Part shown: positions 42,001 through 54,000 of the stretch, piece by piece | Position numbering within the stretch: the stretch's first letter is position 1 | How the letters are laid out: every line of letters begins with the position of its first letter | Assembly: GCF_022682495.2 (NCBI RefSeq) | Contig: NC_071387.1 | Location: forward strand, 149,962,347-150,026,346 | Source: Desmodus rotundus | Taxonomy: Eukaryota > Chordata > Mammalia > Chiroptera > Phyllostomidae | Reading direction: 5' to 3' | DNA: 64,000 nt | Position numbers and translations under genes: made by a program | The notes under the pieces: generated by a model | What the model was told of the DNA's origin: nothing | Database searches by the model: none | Seen by the model: the letters and a program-made list of their open reading frames with translations, nothing else

Positions 42001-45000
42001 TGGGTCTGCTTTCAAGACCGAGCACTGGCATATCAAGCGTGGTACGCTGGGTCACCAGTGCATCTCACTGAGTGTTTACAGTCACCCTAGCAGAAAAGGT
42101 TGGGTATTGAACCTCAGAGAGTTACTATCCAAGAAAAGCCTCTGTAAATTTAAATCACTTTTAATACTCACAAAGGAATAAAGCATTTATTTCAAATAAA
42201 TGTAAAAAAAAAAGTAAAACCTTGATGGTCTTATATTTAATGTAGTATGTTACCTCAATGCAATAGAGTATAAAGTATTTAACTTAAGGGTAAGTAAGGA
42301 ACCGCTGCAGTAAGGCACCAGTGGCGTTTAAGCACGCCTTTGTAGAAATCTGCAGCACTGTGCCCGTTGCATTTCTGCCCTACATCCTTTTGTATATAGG
42401 AGATCTTGACTTAACTTTGAAATGACCTTTCAGTATTCCATTGCCACATGCCTGAACTTGTATCTTAGAATAATTAGAAGCTTTGAGTTGCAAATCTTGG
42501 TATACAGTGTTTACGTTAATTATAAATGTCTGAAAGTTTCCTGAAACTTTTTCTTCATAGCTTTTTATCAAAGACAGACTGGTGTTTAGAAGGAAGGTTA
42601 TGGATGTGGTCCTAAATCTTTGATTTTCAATCTTTCATTTTTGGAATACAATTTAAAATCTGCTTTCTAGTTACCCAGGACAGGATGATGTATTTTTACG
42701 TTATTCATCTTGAGCAGTAAGCTGTTTAGAATCACAGTCTTTGATACTTTTAAAATATTTCATTCTTATGGCATTTAGTTAAAAATTTCAAGTAGACCAT
42801 GGGTCTCTAAACATAAAGGTCTATTGAAAAAGCTTAAAATACTATAATTAAAATTGAGAAATCCCTATCACACAAAGGGATACGCTTCCAAGATTGCTTC
42901 TAAGTGAGACCTCAGAATGTCTTTTCCCATAGTGGCTAGTCCAGTCCCTGGAAGCGGACCCAAGGTCCTCCAATAATGGTCATTTCATCTTTACCTTCCT
43001 TTCATATTTCATAAATTCAGAGGCCAGCTTATAAGAAAATGCCCTGTGACCATTCTGGAAGAAAGGGCTGACTCCTATTTCACTAGACAAGCCATGGAAT
43101 AGGCTCCTATTTGTCAGAGAGATGAGTCATGAGTATTCTCAAGTTTCATGTCCACTCTCTGAAATGGCTCATTTATTAGACAAGGTCTCAGATCCCACTT
43201 TATCTGTGACCCTCAACGGTCCCACAGGCTCTGGTCCACTCCGAGGTCCCCTTGGTTTATTTCTGAACCCTCCTTTCCCTCCACGCCGCCCCATGCCTGC
43301 CCTAATTGTCATGCACAACCCGCTCTTCCCCCAAGTCCTCCTCTTGATGTGCTGCCCATGGTGTCCAACTGTTGTGCAGACTTACCAGCTATCAACATAC
43401 GTGTTCCTCTGCACATCCACTTCGTTCGCAAGAGCGTATTTAGATATTGATACAGTAACATTTGTCTCTGATTTGCACCATCATCAGGAAATTTGGTATA
43501 CTACATCTAGAGACCATGAAATTTAAGCTTTTGAAATTTTAAAGATATAAAGATTGCTTGGTGATATCTTTCTCTCAGATCTTTTCCAGGAAAAGCCTGA
43601 GATTAGGTCAGCCTATACCATCTGCATTGCCGCTGCTCTGAAAACCACTGAGGAAAGTGCTGTAGAAACATGTTCCCTCATCATTCCTCCACCTCCAAAT
43701 CCACCCCACTTCCACACCTCGGAAAAATCCTGTGACATGCGACAAGATTCACCCTTGAGTCCAACAATAAGTATGATTTGCCCTGATGCCCTCCCCTGGC
43801 CCCACCCACACACGGCTCACACACACACGCCCACAAAGTGAGACAGTGTGTAGGAGAGATTGTTGAGAAGTTCTGCTATCATCCTCCCTCATACTACCTT
43901 TCTTCCACAGAGCTGAGGACAAAGGTTGCTTGTCACTGATAGCGACCAGCCTGGGAACTTTATTAACATGTGTGGTACATATAAGAATAGGAGGACTGGT
44001 AGGGATTACAAGCATTCTCCAGATAAGTGCTACTGTCTTGCTTGTTTTATTTTAAACTAAAACTATACTAGTTCTTTTTAAATTATTATTGCCAATGAGG
44101 TTTTTAGAACTTACTGGGGGAACAGAATTCTTAGAGACTATAGCTACAAAGATTCATTTTGTTTATCCTGAAGTGATCCTTTTTCATTTTGAGAGCTCGT
44201 TCATAGTAAATTAGTATCTTTTTAAGACTATATATATCTATATATCTATATGTATAGAAAGAGAGAGAGAAGACATTCCAAAAGAAGTACTTTTTTTATA
44301 ACTCTTTTTATGCCATTTGTTTATTTGTTGGCTTGTAATGTTTAGGAGAGGTTGCAGAAATTAATTTGCAATAGGTACTCTTCACATTCTCTCAGTGGCT
44401 AAAAATACTGTAAATATGGCTCATGTACACTTATTTACTTTCAGTGTCTTGTGATTGGAAGTTAAAAAATTGGAGTAAGTGTTTTAAATAAGTTAAAGTG
44501 GCTCCTTTTTGTTTGAAATAAAATGGGTGCTTTTATTTCTTTAAATATACCATTTGCCCCTGCACTCCTTTATTAATTTTCAGAAGTCAGTGAAGTCAGA
44601 ATTCTCTGACTTCTCTTTTAAGGAACGGACTCGCTTCTGTTTCTCATCCATACTTTCTCAACCTCAGCCCAACTGACATTTTAGACTGGGTGATTCTTTG
44701 ATGTGGGGGCTGTCCTGGTATATATTTAGAGACAGAATCAATTAAGACTTGTTCACAAAGTTCAAGCATTTTAGCACTAGGGGAAATAAGACTAACTTTA
44801 GGGACCCCAAAAGATATAATTTATAGAGTAAATAACAAACGTATAAGTTCGTTACTCTAGGAATGGGAACTAATTTGAAATACAGTCAAAGATAGTTTAA
44901 ATTCATGGATGATGGAGGCTCTGTGGAGTATTATCTAATATTCAACATCTTTGGTGAAATTTGGTCTTTTAAGTTCTGTATGATTCTTCTGAATCTCCTT

Positions 45001-48000
45001 TGAGAAGATATTTTTCTTTGACTTCTTATTTTTTCTCCTTATTCATTGTCTTAACAAATATTTATTTCATGTTGGCCATGTACCATACACTGCAAATTGT
45101 CTTTTTTCTTACCTTTCTCTACTTTTTTAGGGGTGGGGTGTGGGTTGGAATTGGTGGCTCCAAATACTTTTCTCAAGGTTAAACGTTGGGAGGCAGAGTT
45201 GCAAGATGTCCTGTAGGGCCAAGCAGAGGTCATACGTGTGTGCTTATGTTCACTAGCACATGCGCGCACACACACACCCAGCAGCCAGCTAACTCTGAGT
45301 CTCAATCTTCCAGCCACGGGAAGGACAGATCTGGGGGAGAAAAAAGAAAATTATAAAACACTTTCCTCTCCCTACTTGTCTACTAAATTACTAAGACTGT
45401 GTGTATTTGGGGGCTATAAAGTAGGATATTTTACATTTGTGCCAATGAGTCCTTTTTGTAATTGTCACTGTGGTAGCCCCTGTACACCCAAGGGAAGAAA
45501 GGTCTCAGGAGCTGCAAAGGGTGGAGCAGTTGAAAGGCAGTGAGAAGGTTCCAGTTCATTTTTTCACAGATGTTTATTGAGCTTCTACCGTGTGCCAGGA
45601 ATATGTGCCCAGTACAAGGGCTCAGCCATCTAGAGCAACCCTTTCCCTTCACTCATGGGGTTTCCCATCTGGTAGAGAAACCAGACTTTGCACAGAGCAT
45701 AAAAAACATACGCCTGTTTCACAGAGCTCGCTGCGGCTCAGCCTTGGAGTGCTCTGCAGAATCACTTCTGTAGGCCTCTGACCCTATTCTGTGAACGGAA
45801 GGATGAGTCAGGGGATCGTTTCAGTGTGAGTGTAATTACAGAATTCACCTTATGCTGCTAGTTATTCTTCAGAAATATTACTCACAGTAGCAAGATTTAA
45901 ATTAAATGTGTACATAATAAGGGAACAAAAGATTGGGATGTGGACGCTCTCTTAGATAGCATTTAAATATCTAGAAGCTATTCAGCAGGGGTCACATCAG
46001 CCAGACAGACCCTGCGGAGCTCAAAAGACGATGGACTCTGTGGCCAAGTTACTAGTCACTCTTTCCTGTGAACTGTCGTCATTTGCTCTTTGCAGTGAAG
46101 AAGATTCCTCTCATAAACTAATCGAGGAGAAGTGGTGACTAGCACTTAAGGGTAAAAAGTGGACATCAGAATGTGGCGAGTTATAGCCATGCTTGCCAGA
46201 TTTCTTGGATGATTTGGTAATTTAAATGTTATAAATTAAAATGCATAATAGGGCTTGGGTATAAAATGAACATTAACTTGAAAAACAGTAAGTCAGCCAT
46301 CAGATCATTTTATGTAAAATTTATAATTTGAGGTGTTTTCTCTTTTTCCCTCCTTTTAGCTTGTCAAAATTCCCAAAAATGATCCCGTCAATGAAGTACA
46401 GACATTTAACTTCTATTTGTCAAATGTGGGTAAAGACAACCCACAGGGTAGCTTTGACTGCATCCAGCAGCGGCTCTCCAAGTAAGTACATTTTAAGGTA
46501 TACTAAGGGGAAAATAATTTTTCTCTGAGGGCTTTTAAAAATTAAACAATAAAATACATAGTAGTCATTTATAGATATTTACTGAATTGAATGGCAAAGC
46601 TTATTTACTTATTTGACAAATATTGAGCGCCTACTCTGTAGCTAGAAATTCTATTTATCACTGTGGAATACAATCACAAAAATTTTAACAATCTTGCTCT
46701 CAAGAGATTTTTAAAGTACAGATTTTTTTTAAACTATGAAACATGGTTTGTTTGCTTGTTTTCATTTAAGACAACTTTGGGGATTTTAAAAAAGCTTTTA
46801 TTCGCTGCATTTAAATAAGAGTGCTTTTTACAATACACTCAAGGTTAGCATTCAAGGGTAAAGGAGGAAAAGAATCATATCTACATTGTATATTCCCTTT
46901 TTTCTTCCCTGCACAAACCTTATTTTAAGGTAGATTTAAAAAATTTTTTATTCTGCAGCAAAATGGAAACAAATTAACCCCATTACAGTAGTCATTTCTG
47001 ATTTTTTTTTTTTTAAGAGGAAGACAAGAATACACACCCACATCCTAGGGTACCATGGAGCTCTTATCTACTTAGATTCTCTGTAAACAATAAGATACTT
47101 GTTTCATTCTTCTTTGCTGTGGCTGTTTCTGATTAAAGAATGGGCCCCTAGAGTAGGGGGAGTTTGTTCTGCCTGTGGATAAAGACAAGGCCTTAGAACC
47201 CCCAACCTCCTGGGAGATACTGATATTCGCCCAAAGTGCCCTGGGCCATCCATCCCTGTCTCTCATCTGTGCTGTACGTGAGGCTGTGTAAGTGCTTGCT
47301 GTGCAGGGGAGAAGGATGAAAGGGAAGTTGTGTTTCAAATGAGCACGGTAGGCGGAGATACAAAGTAAGACATCACCGAAAGAATTCTAAATTTCTCCTC
47401 TGATTTAAGGTGGCTAACTTTTAATCTGCCTTTTCCCTTGAGTATGTTAATTTTGCTTTCTAAAAATTGCCTGCCTTCAAACTTACATTTTTGGTATAAA
47501 TTGCATATGTTATGGATTATATAGACTTTTCTGCACTATTCACTGTGATAGCTACTGGCCGCATGTAGCTATTTATATCTCAATTGACAAAAAAGAAATA
47601 AAATAAAAAGTTCTGTTCTTCACCCAGACTAACCACACATTACAGGCTCCATGGCCACATGTCTGGTTGCTATCAGAGTGGACAGTACAGGTCCTAATAG
47701 TCATCATTGCAGAAAGTTCTATGGGACAGTATTGCAATCAACTATAGAATTACCGAGTGTAAGGGTCCTTGGTGATTGTGTAGTTAAATCCCATCTTTTC
47801 ACAGGTCACTTACCCACAGTTATGGAGCTGGTTAGTTAGTGACTGGGCTGAATGAGAGCTGAGTTCTATCTTTCAGTCCCACATTCATTACATATCACAG
47901 GACACACCACTTTCTAATTGTGGCGCATTCACCTGGAATGCTTGTCTTTAGAGAATTATTTTATCATAGTGATATCATTTTGACATCAAATTTAACTACA

Positions 48001-51000
48001 TCCCATTAGGAATTTTATTAAGGAACTTAAGACTCTTCAAAACCAGTCATATCACATAGGTAATATGTTTCTCCCTTACATCACAAATAATAACCTGTGT
48101 GTTTATTTCTACTTTGCCTGTTTGGAGAAGGATTTAAGGTCACTTTAAAAAAGAAAAAGAATACATGATACAGCAAGACAAAAGAAATAATTATTTTGAG
48201 AAAATTGGGGCAAATGCAGTCCTGTGACCCAAGTGCGCTTTATAAAAAGTATGATCCAAGGTACTTTATAAACTGGTGCATTGTGGGGAAAAATTGAAAT
48301 TTTCCACTAAAAAACAAAAGCGCTCAAACTTTCAATGCTCACACCTGTTCTCCTAACCTGTATCCACCTTTCCTATTCGACTGAGTTTTTATTTTTCCCA
48401 TGGGTCCTGTATTTCATGCAGTTCAGCGAAGTTCCTCCTCAAAGCAGGGGCTTTCTTATTTCTTATGCCCTTTTTCTTGTCTTACAATGCTGGGGGAGCT
48501 TTTATTACTTGTTCAATAAATAGATGTTCAAATATTACTATTAACTAGTCTCCTTTATCTTTCTTTTTAAATCTCCTTAAGCCACACTTTTCTTCTTTGT
48601 AAAATGCAGGAAATCCCAAAGTCAAAATTACCTTTCAAAAATTCCTTAAATCTGCCCATTGACAGAACTAGTGAACATACGTAGTTTGGGGCATACAGCC
48701 CTGTGCAGTAATGCACACTCAAGTGTGGGAAACGGTAAGTAGGACAGAGAAGGACTATAGGAATGTGTATACAGGTATGACAAAGTATTTAAACTTTTAA
48801 GGTAACTCAGTTGAAAAGGGATGAGTGGAGAAGTCTAGAGAGTACCTTCTTGCCTGCAGGGTTTAACTGTTTAGTTGTCATGTAAAGATGTGTTTCTTGA
48901 TCTTGAATTGTGTAAACTATAAGTTCATTGTGATTGGCAACAGGCAAGGCTTATTCTCGCTATGTAAATTACTTAGTAAGTAAGGGCACATGTTGAAATT
49001 TAAACTTCCTGCACCAGACCCTCCATGCTGCAGTCCTTTTTGTACTCTGCTTCAATCTCCTATTCCTATTCTTCCTTCTCCATCCCGAATGGGCTGAGAG
49101 TTAAACCTCTCCCCTCCTTCCTCCTTCCCCTCCTTTTACTGGTTTTTCAGCATTCCTGCATGCTCAGGTGAGTCTCATTTAAAGAAGAAAGTAAAGACTA
49201 ACAACTTCCTTTGCAGTCACTTCTGGAGCCAAAGCCTGGCTTCAGTCCCCACCATTCCACTGAAACTGCTCCCCCATGGGGGCCTCGACCTCCTTGCCCT
49301 GAGTCCATTGAATGCATATTAGTTTCTTCTTATTATAGACTTGTTGCCAGCATTTCACACTACTGACCACTCTCTGACTCTCGAAGCATCCTATTCCAGT
49401 GACTCCTATGACATACTGCTTTTCTGATTCCCTGCTACCTCTCTGGCTGTGCCTGTTCAGTTTCCTGTGGTCTTCTTCTTACCCTCCTATTGCTTACTTT
49501 AAATATTAGTGTTTTTCACAAGTGGTTCCCTCCTGAGATGTCTCCTTATTTCTTCAAAGTCACCATGTTCAACAATGAACTCATTTTCTTTCTTCCAGCC
49601 CTACCCCATTGTCTCGATAAATGGCAGCTCCACATATCTGGTAACCTGGGCATGATCTTTAACTTCTGTTCCCCACTCTTTCCCCCTGTGGCTAATGACT
49701 GACCAAATCCTATCAATTCTGCCTTCTCACCATCTCTGGAATCTGTTTATTATTCTGCATTCACACCACCCAACACTGGTTCAAGTGATCATTTCTTGCG
49801 TTTCATTCTTCAGTAGCCTCCTAACTGCTCTCCTGCTTTCACTCTTGGGCCCCATTGCTCCCAATTTGTTCTTCCTCCAGCTCGCTTCCTCTCTACAGTA
49901 CTAATGTGGTATTTTCTCTCCCTCATTCTCAGCCCCTGTTATTCTTGGGATGAAGCCCAAAATCCATGCCATGCTCTCCAAAGCCCTGTGTATTATACTT
50001 CCCTGTGCTATTCAGCCTCATCTCTAATTTTCCTTTATAATTTTCTTTGACTTAACTGAAAAACTCTTCCTTGCTCCCCTCAGCCTGCACAGGTTGGTTA
50101 TCCACCTAGGACACTTGTGTCCTTCTTCCCCCAGGTCTAGTCATCCCTATAGATCACCCGGGCATCACTTCTTCTAGGAAATCTTTGCTTCTTCCACAAG
50201 TCAAGGTGAAGAAGTACTTTCCTAGGGCCTGGTTCCCTGCCCCTGGCATTTGTCACATTATAGTTTTCAGTTTGTTCATCCCTTGTCACCCTTTAGACAG
50301 AGAGCTCCTAAAAAGAGGGACCACATCTGTCTCAGTCCTTGTCATGGCCTGTGTACCTCACACATTGCTGGGCAAGCAGTCCCTGCTGAATAAATATTTA
50401 TGAGATGAATGAACTGATTCTTTTAAAAGTATCTGTATAGTTATTAGCAATATATAAAAATTTTATCAGCCCTTATTTCTTAGCATCATAACAAAGCTAT
50501 TTCCCATTAAGTTTGGAAATAGGGTGTCAGAGCTGTAGTGGCATTTTCATTACTTTTATATTCCAATCTGTTTTAAGGCCATAGTAATTGTTTTTTAAAT
50601 ATGAGTATAACTGTTACTATGATCCCCTCATGTTAGCATAATACTTTGAAACAGAGCCATCTTCTGGGCCAATGTTAATATGCATGATTATTTAAATAAA
50701 AGTTTTTAAAAATATTCCTGCCAGAATCTCTTCTCCCGTGTTTTCAAGAATATTTGCTATATAAATAGGTCATCTTACACAGAGATTTAACAAAGTGGTA
50801 AGTATAAATTATACAAATGTTTAGGATCTTTGGGCTAATAAAGTAAGCTTTGATGTTTGGCAGTATTTTAGCTTTAAAATGAATATCTTATTAAAAATAA
50901 AATTGTGGTATGTCTGTTTCATCCAGTCAATTCTAAAATGTGCATATTGTGGTTCCACTAAAAGTAAACTTTTCACACATCTCATATCGGTGTAGCTAAT

Positions 51001-54000
51001 TCTTAAAAGTAGTCGACTATTAAATGAAAGAACTATAGTGCCCATCAGGATTCTGGTATTTACCGTATTTTTCGGACTATAAGACATACTTTCCCCCCAA
51101 ATTTGGGAGGAAAATGGGGGTGCATCTTATAGTCCGAATGTAGCTTACCTGGCTCACTGGGCCCGCAGTGGGGCGGTGGAATGGGGTCACTGCGGCAGGA
51201 GTGGGGCCATGCTGCTGGCCCTGGGCTGGGAGGAGGGGGTGTCCCTGCGGTGCGAAGCAAGGGAGGCAGGAGCAGAGTCCCCACTGCGGCATACTATAGT
51301 GCTAGGGAGGAGGGTAGAGGCGGTGCAGGCACGTTAAAAGAAGAAAGCCTGAGGTGTCCATAGGTGTCTCCATCACGTGACTGGTGTGTCCCCCATTAAC
51401 ATTAAAATAGGCAAATTCCACTGCAGGGTCACCTATCAATGTGGCCCTGCAGCTGTTGCAAAACTACAACTCCCATCATGCTTGGACAGGTTGGGATGAT
51501 GGGAGCTGTAGTTTGGCAACAGCTGCAGAGCCACACAGGTTGTGCAAAACTGCTGTCCCCATACAAGAGTGTTGCACAACCTGTGGTCCTCCAGCAGCAG
51601 ATCTCCCCCAAAACAGTGTCAGCAGCAGATCCCCCCATAACAGTGTCAGCAGCAGATCTCCCCATAACAGTGTCAGCAGCAGATCCCCCCATAACAGTGT
51701 CAGCAGCAGATCTCCCCATAACAGTGTCAGCAGATCCCCCCATAACAGTGTCAGCAGCAGATCCCCCCATAACAGTGTCAGCAGCAGATCCCCCCATAGC
51801 GTCAGCAGCAGATCCCCCCATAACAGCGTCAGCAGCAGATCCCCCCATAACAGCGTCAGCAGCAGATCCCCCCATAACAGCGTCAGCAGCAGATCCCCCC
51901 ATAACAGTGTCAGCAGCAGATCCCCCCCATAACAGTGTCAGCAGCAGATCCCCCCATAGCGTCAGCAGCAGATCCCCCCATAACAGTGTCAGCAGCAGAT
52001 CCCCCCATAACAGTGCATCACCCACTGAAGTTCTCAGCTACGGTGCCCCCATAACTATGAAGGACACAGTGCTGATAGTTCTGTCATCACTGTATTTTGT
52101 TGTAGAAAGATACGATAGTGTACCGTAGTCTTCTGCTGAATCTACCGTAATTGTGGAAAGCTGTCAAAGCAGAAAAGGATTTCTGCTTTAAAGGATGTTA
52201 TTAAATATTTTACCACATTTTTTTGCTTCAAATTTTTTTTTCCTATTTTCTTCCTCTGAAACCTAGGTGCATTTTATGGTCCAAAAAATACAGTACTCCA
52301 AATGCTTTTTTCCCCAAAATTTCGTGGATTTGGTCTCTGAGAGCTCTCTTCACCCATTCTCTTCACATTTTGGGGGGAAAAACGTGACATGAAGAGAGAA
52401 ACTCCCATGTTTTAAATAATCTTTACATTTAAAAATTACTACTATTAGTTATTTTAGGGTTTCAAAGTTATTTGGATCGGTGATTTTAGGGTTGTACAAT
52501 TCTTGCTTGCACTTTATTGTGTAAACTGAGGGGCATCTCTATTAAAGCCATCGTCTTACCTGACAGCTCTGGAGCCTCCCAGCTCAACTGCCTGGGATTT
52601 ATACAAGATAAAATTACAGTGTGTGCCACAAATGACTCATATCAGATGACACGAGAAAGAATGACCCAGGCAGAGGAGGAATCCCGCAACCGAAGCACAA
52701 AAGTTATCAAGCCCGGGGGACCATATGTAGGTTTGTATTGCTGTCTTTCTTCTTCTCGCTGATTGATTGGAATAATTCAAGATCACTGTAGGTAAATACT
52801 GGTAATTTGAACTTCATGAAAACACAAAAATTAGTTTTCAGAACATTTTGTATAACATAGTCAAAAGTTGTTCTCTTCAGAGTGCTAGTTAATTGAAGAA
52901 CGGATTTAAAGGTTTTATTTTTGTCGCGAGTCTGAATCCTGTGTTGGGTGTTCGTTATTATTTTACAATATTGGGATCTGGTCAAGCTGTTTTGCTATGG
53001 GGGTTTGTAAGAAGGGTACCATTGTGTTTTCTTTGTTACTGGATCAGTAATTTCAATGGCGGATGGCATGGTTTCTGTTTTGCACTTTGGTCGGATTAAT
53101 CTTACCAAAAAAATCTATTAGTAGGATTTATGAGTTGATAACCTTATTGTTGCAGCTTTTACTTACATTTTTAGAGGATCTTTGCACAACAGTGAATTTT
53201 TATTACAAAAGTATAAGATGTGCCATAGCAAGCATGAGGGCGATGCCTCCTTTGTACCTCAATTGGCATGTCATTTATGGGTCCTCATCCTCATCCATTA
53301 ATTAAGAGCCTGCCCCACTTCCATTATGTTTATCATCAGCTCACTCAAATATCCATCAGATTGAAGGGAAGGAAGAGTAGACCAGCAAGATGAGTCTCTC
53401 CTTTATGAGCCATGACCCTAACAATTTTAAAGAGTTCATCCACAGTGACTATTAACAGTAATAAAGGGAATTATCAAGAGTAAGAATGAGTTCTTTGAGT
53501 CCTTAGTCAGTTTACTAACACAAGTCACTGAATAGTAAATGATGAAAGGATATTAGTTTGGAAATATGAATGCTCACAAAAACAGTCTCTTGAAGAACCC
53601 AATCCCTTAATCAGTATTTTCCCATGGTTTGGTAGAATTCTGCTTCTGTATTTTTCCTTGCTGACCCAGCTACAATACATTCGGCTTTGAGAAGCTCCAC
53701 TAGAGTCTTTAATAAGTATTTATTTGGAACACAGCCAGTGCTCCTGGGACCCGGTGCTTAGCTTAGATACATTTAGTTTGGTTTAACAACAGTTCATGAC
53801 TCCCCCAGGTATCTGTACCCACCGGGCCCAGTTAGTTCCCTGCCCGGTAAGTTACCAGCAATGAGATTTTCACCGTCTCTTTCCTGTTGAGTGAGGTAGC
53901 AACTTCCATCCTCCTTTCTTTTTCCTTTATCCTCACAAATAACTTAATTAACTTTCTGTGCTAGTAGGCTAAACCTCAAATTATTTTAAAAATGTACAAG

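Larger units (their letters stand above)
15088..46359 (+). other. ELL2 second intron (31.3 kb)
   Basis: This is the largest intron in view, bounded by GTGAGT and CTCCTTTTAG. It contains a hAT MITE (19.6 kb), a VES SINE in each orientation near 24-26 kb, two LINE-1 insertions (25-28 kb and 30.8-35.4 kb), further antisense SINEs, LINE-2 and MIR relics, and a hAT-Charlie-type element at 41.1 kb. I see no extra ELL2 exon or processed gene copy. The segments 15.1-19.5, 19.75-21.75, 28.2-30.8, 35.4-36.28 and 42.1-45.5 kb hold nothing I can identify except short AT-rich or CA/TG runs. Confidence 0.9.
51063..52293. mobile_element. TA-flanked DNA transposon, 1231 bp, with internal hairpin and tandem array
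   Basis: The left terminus CCGTATTTTTCGGACTATAA is matched in inverse at the right terminus (rc begins CTGTATTTTTTGGACCATAA). TA lies immediately outside each end (51061-51062 and 52294-52295), consistent with a Tc1/mariner-superfamily target duplication. There is no transposase. Inside, in order, are a subterminal fold-back (51071-51138), a GC-rich tract (51160-51330), a 39-bp-arm hairpin (51441-51534), a second hairpin (51534-51586), a 27-bp tandem array (51592-52015) and an AT-richer right end. I cannot name the family with certainty. Confidence 0.82.
46482..52566 (+). other. ELL2 third intron (6.1 kb)
   Basis: The intron runs from GTAAGT at 46482 to TGACAG ending at 52566. It holds a decayed hAT relic near 47.6 kb, a + strand LINE-2 reverse-transcriptase remnant at 49.2-50.4 kb and the composite TA-flanked transposon at 51063-52293. 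The remaining parts (47.9-49.1 and 50.4-51.06 kb) show no recognisable element. Confidence 0.9.

Noticed and set aside
43122..43526. 134-codon open frame in intron 2
   Set aside because: I recognise no domain, the residue composition looks like translated pyrimidine-rich intron, and there is no supporting splice or promoter context.
51592..52015. CRISPR-like array
   Set aside because: The units are contiguous with no unique spacers, and the surrounding DNA is mammalian.
51429..52128. Long overlapping open frames on both strands (up to 229 codons) that could be read as a repeat protein gene
   Set aside because: They arise from a 27-bp tandem unit without stop codons. The same block is open in several frames and both strands, there are 28-bp units that shift frame, and it lies inside a transposon.
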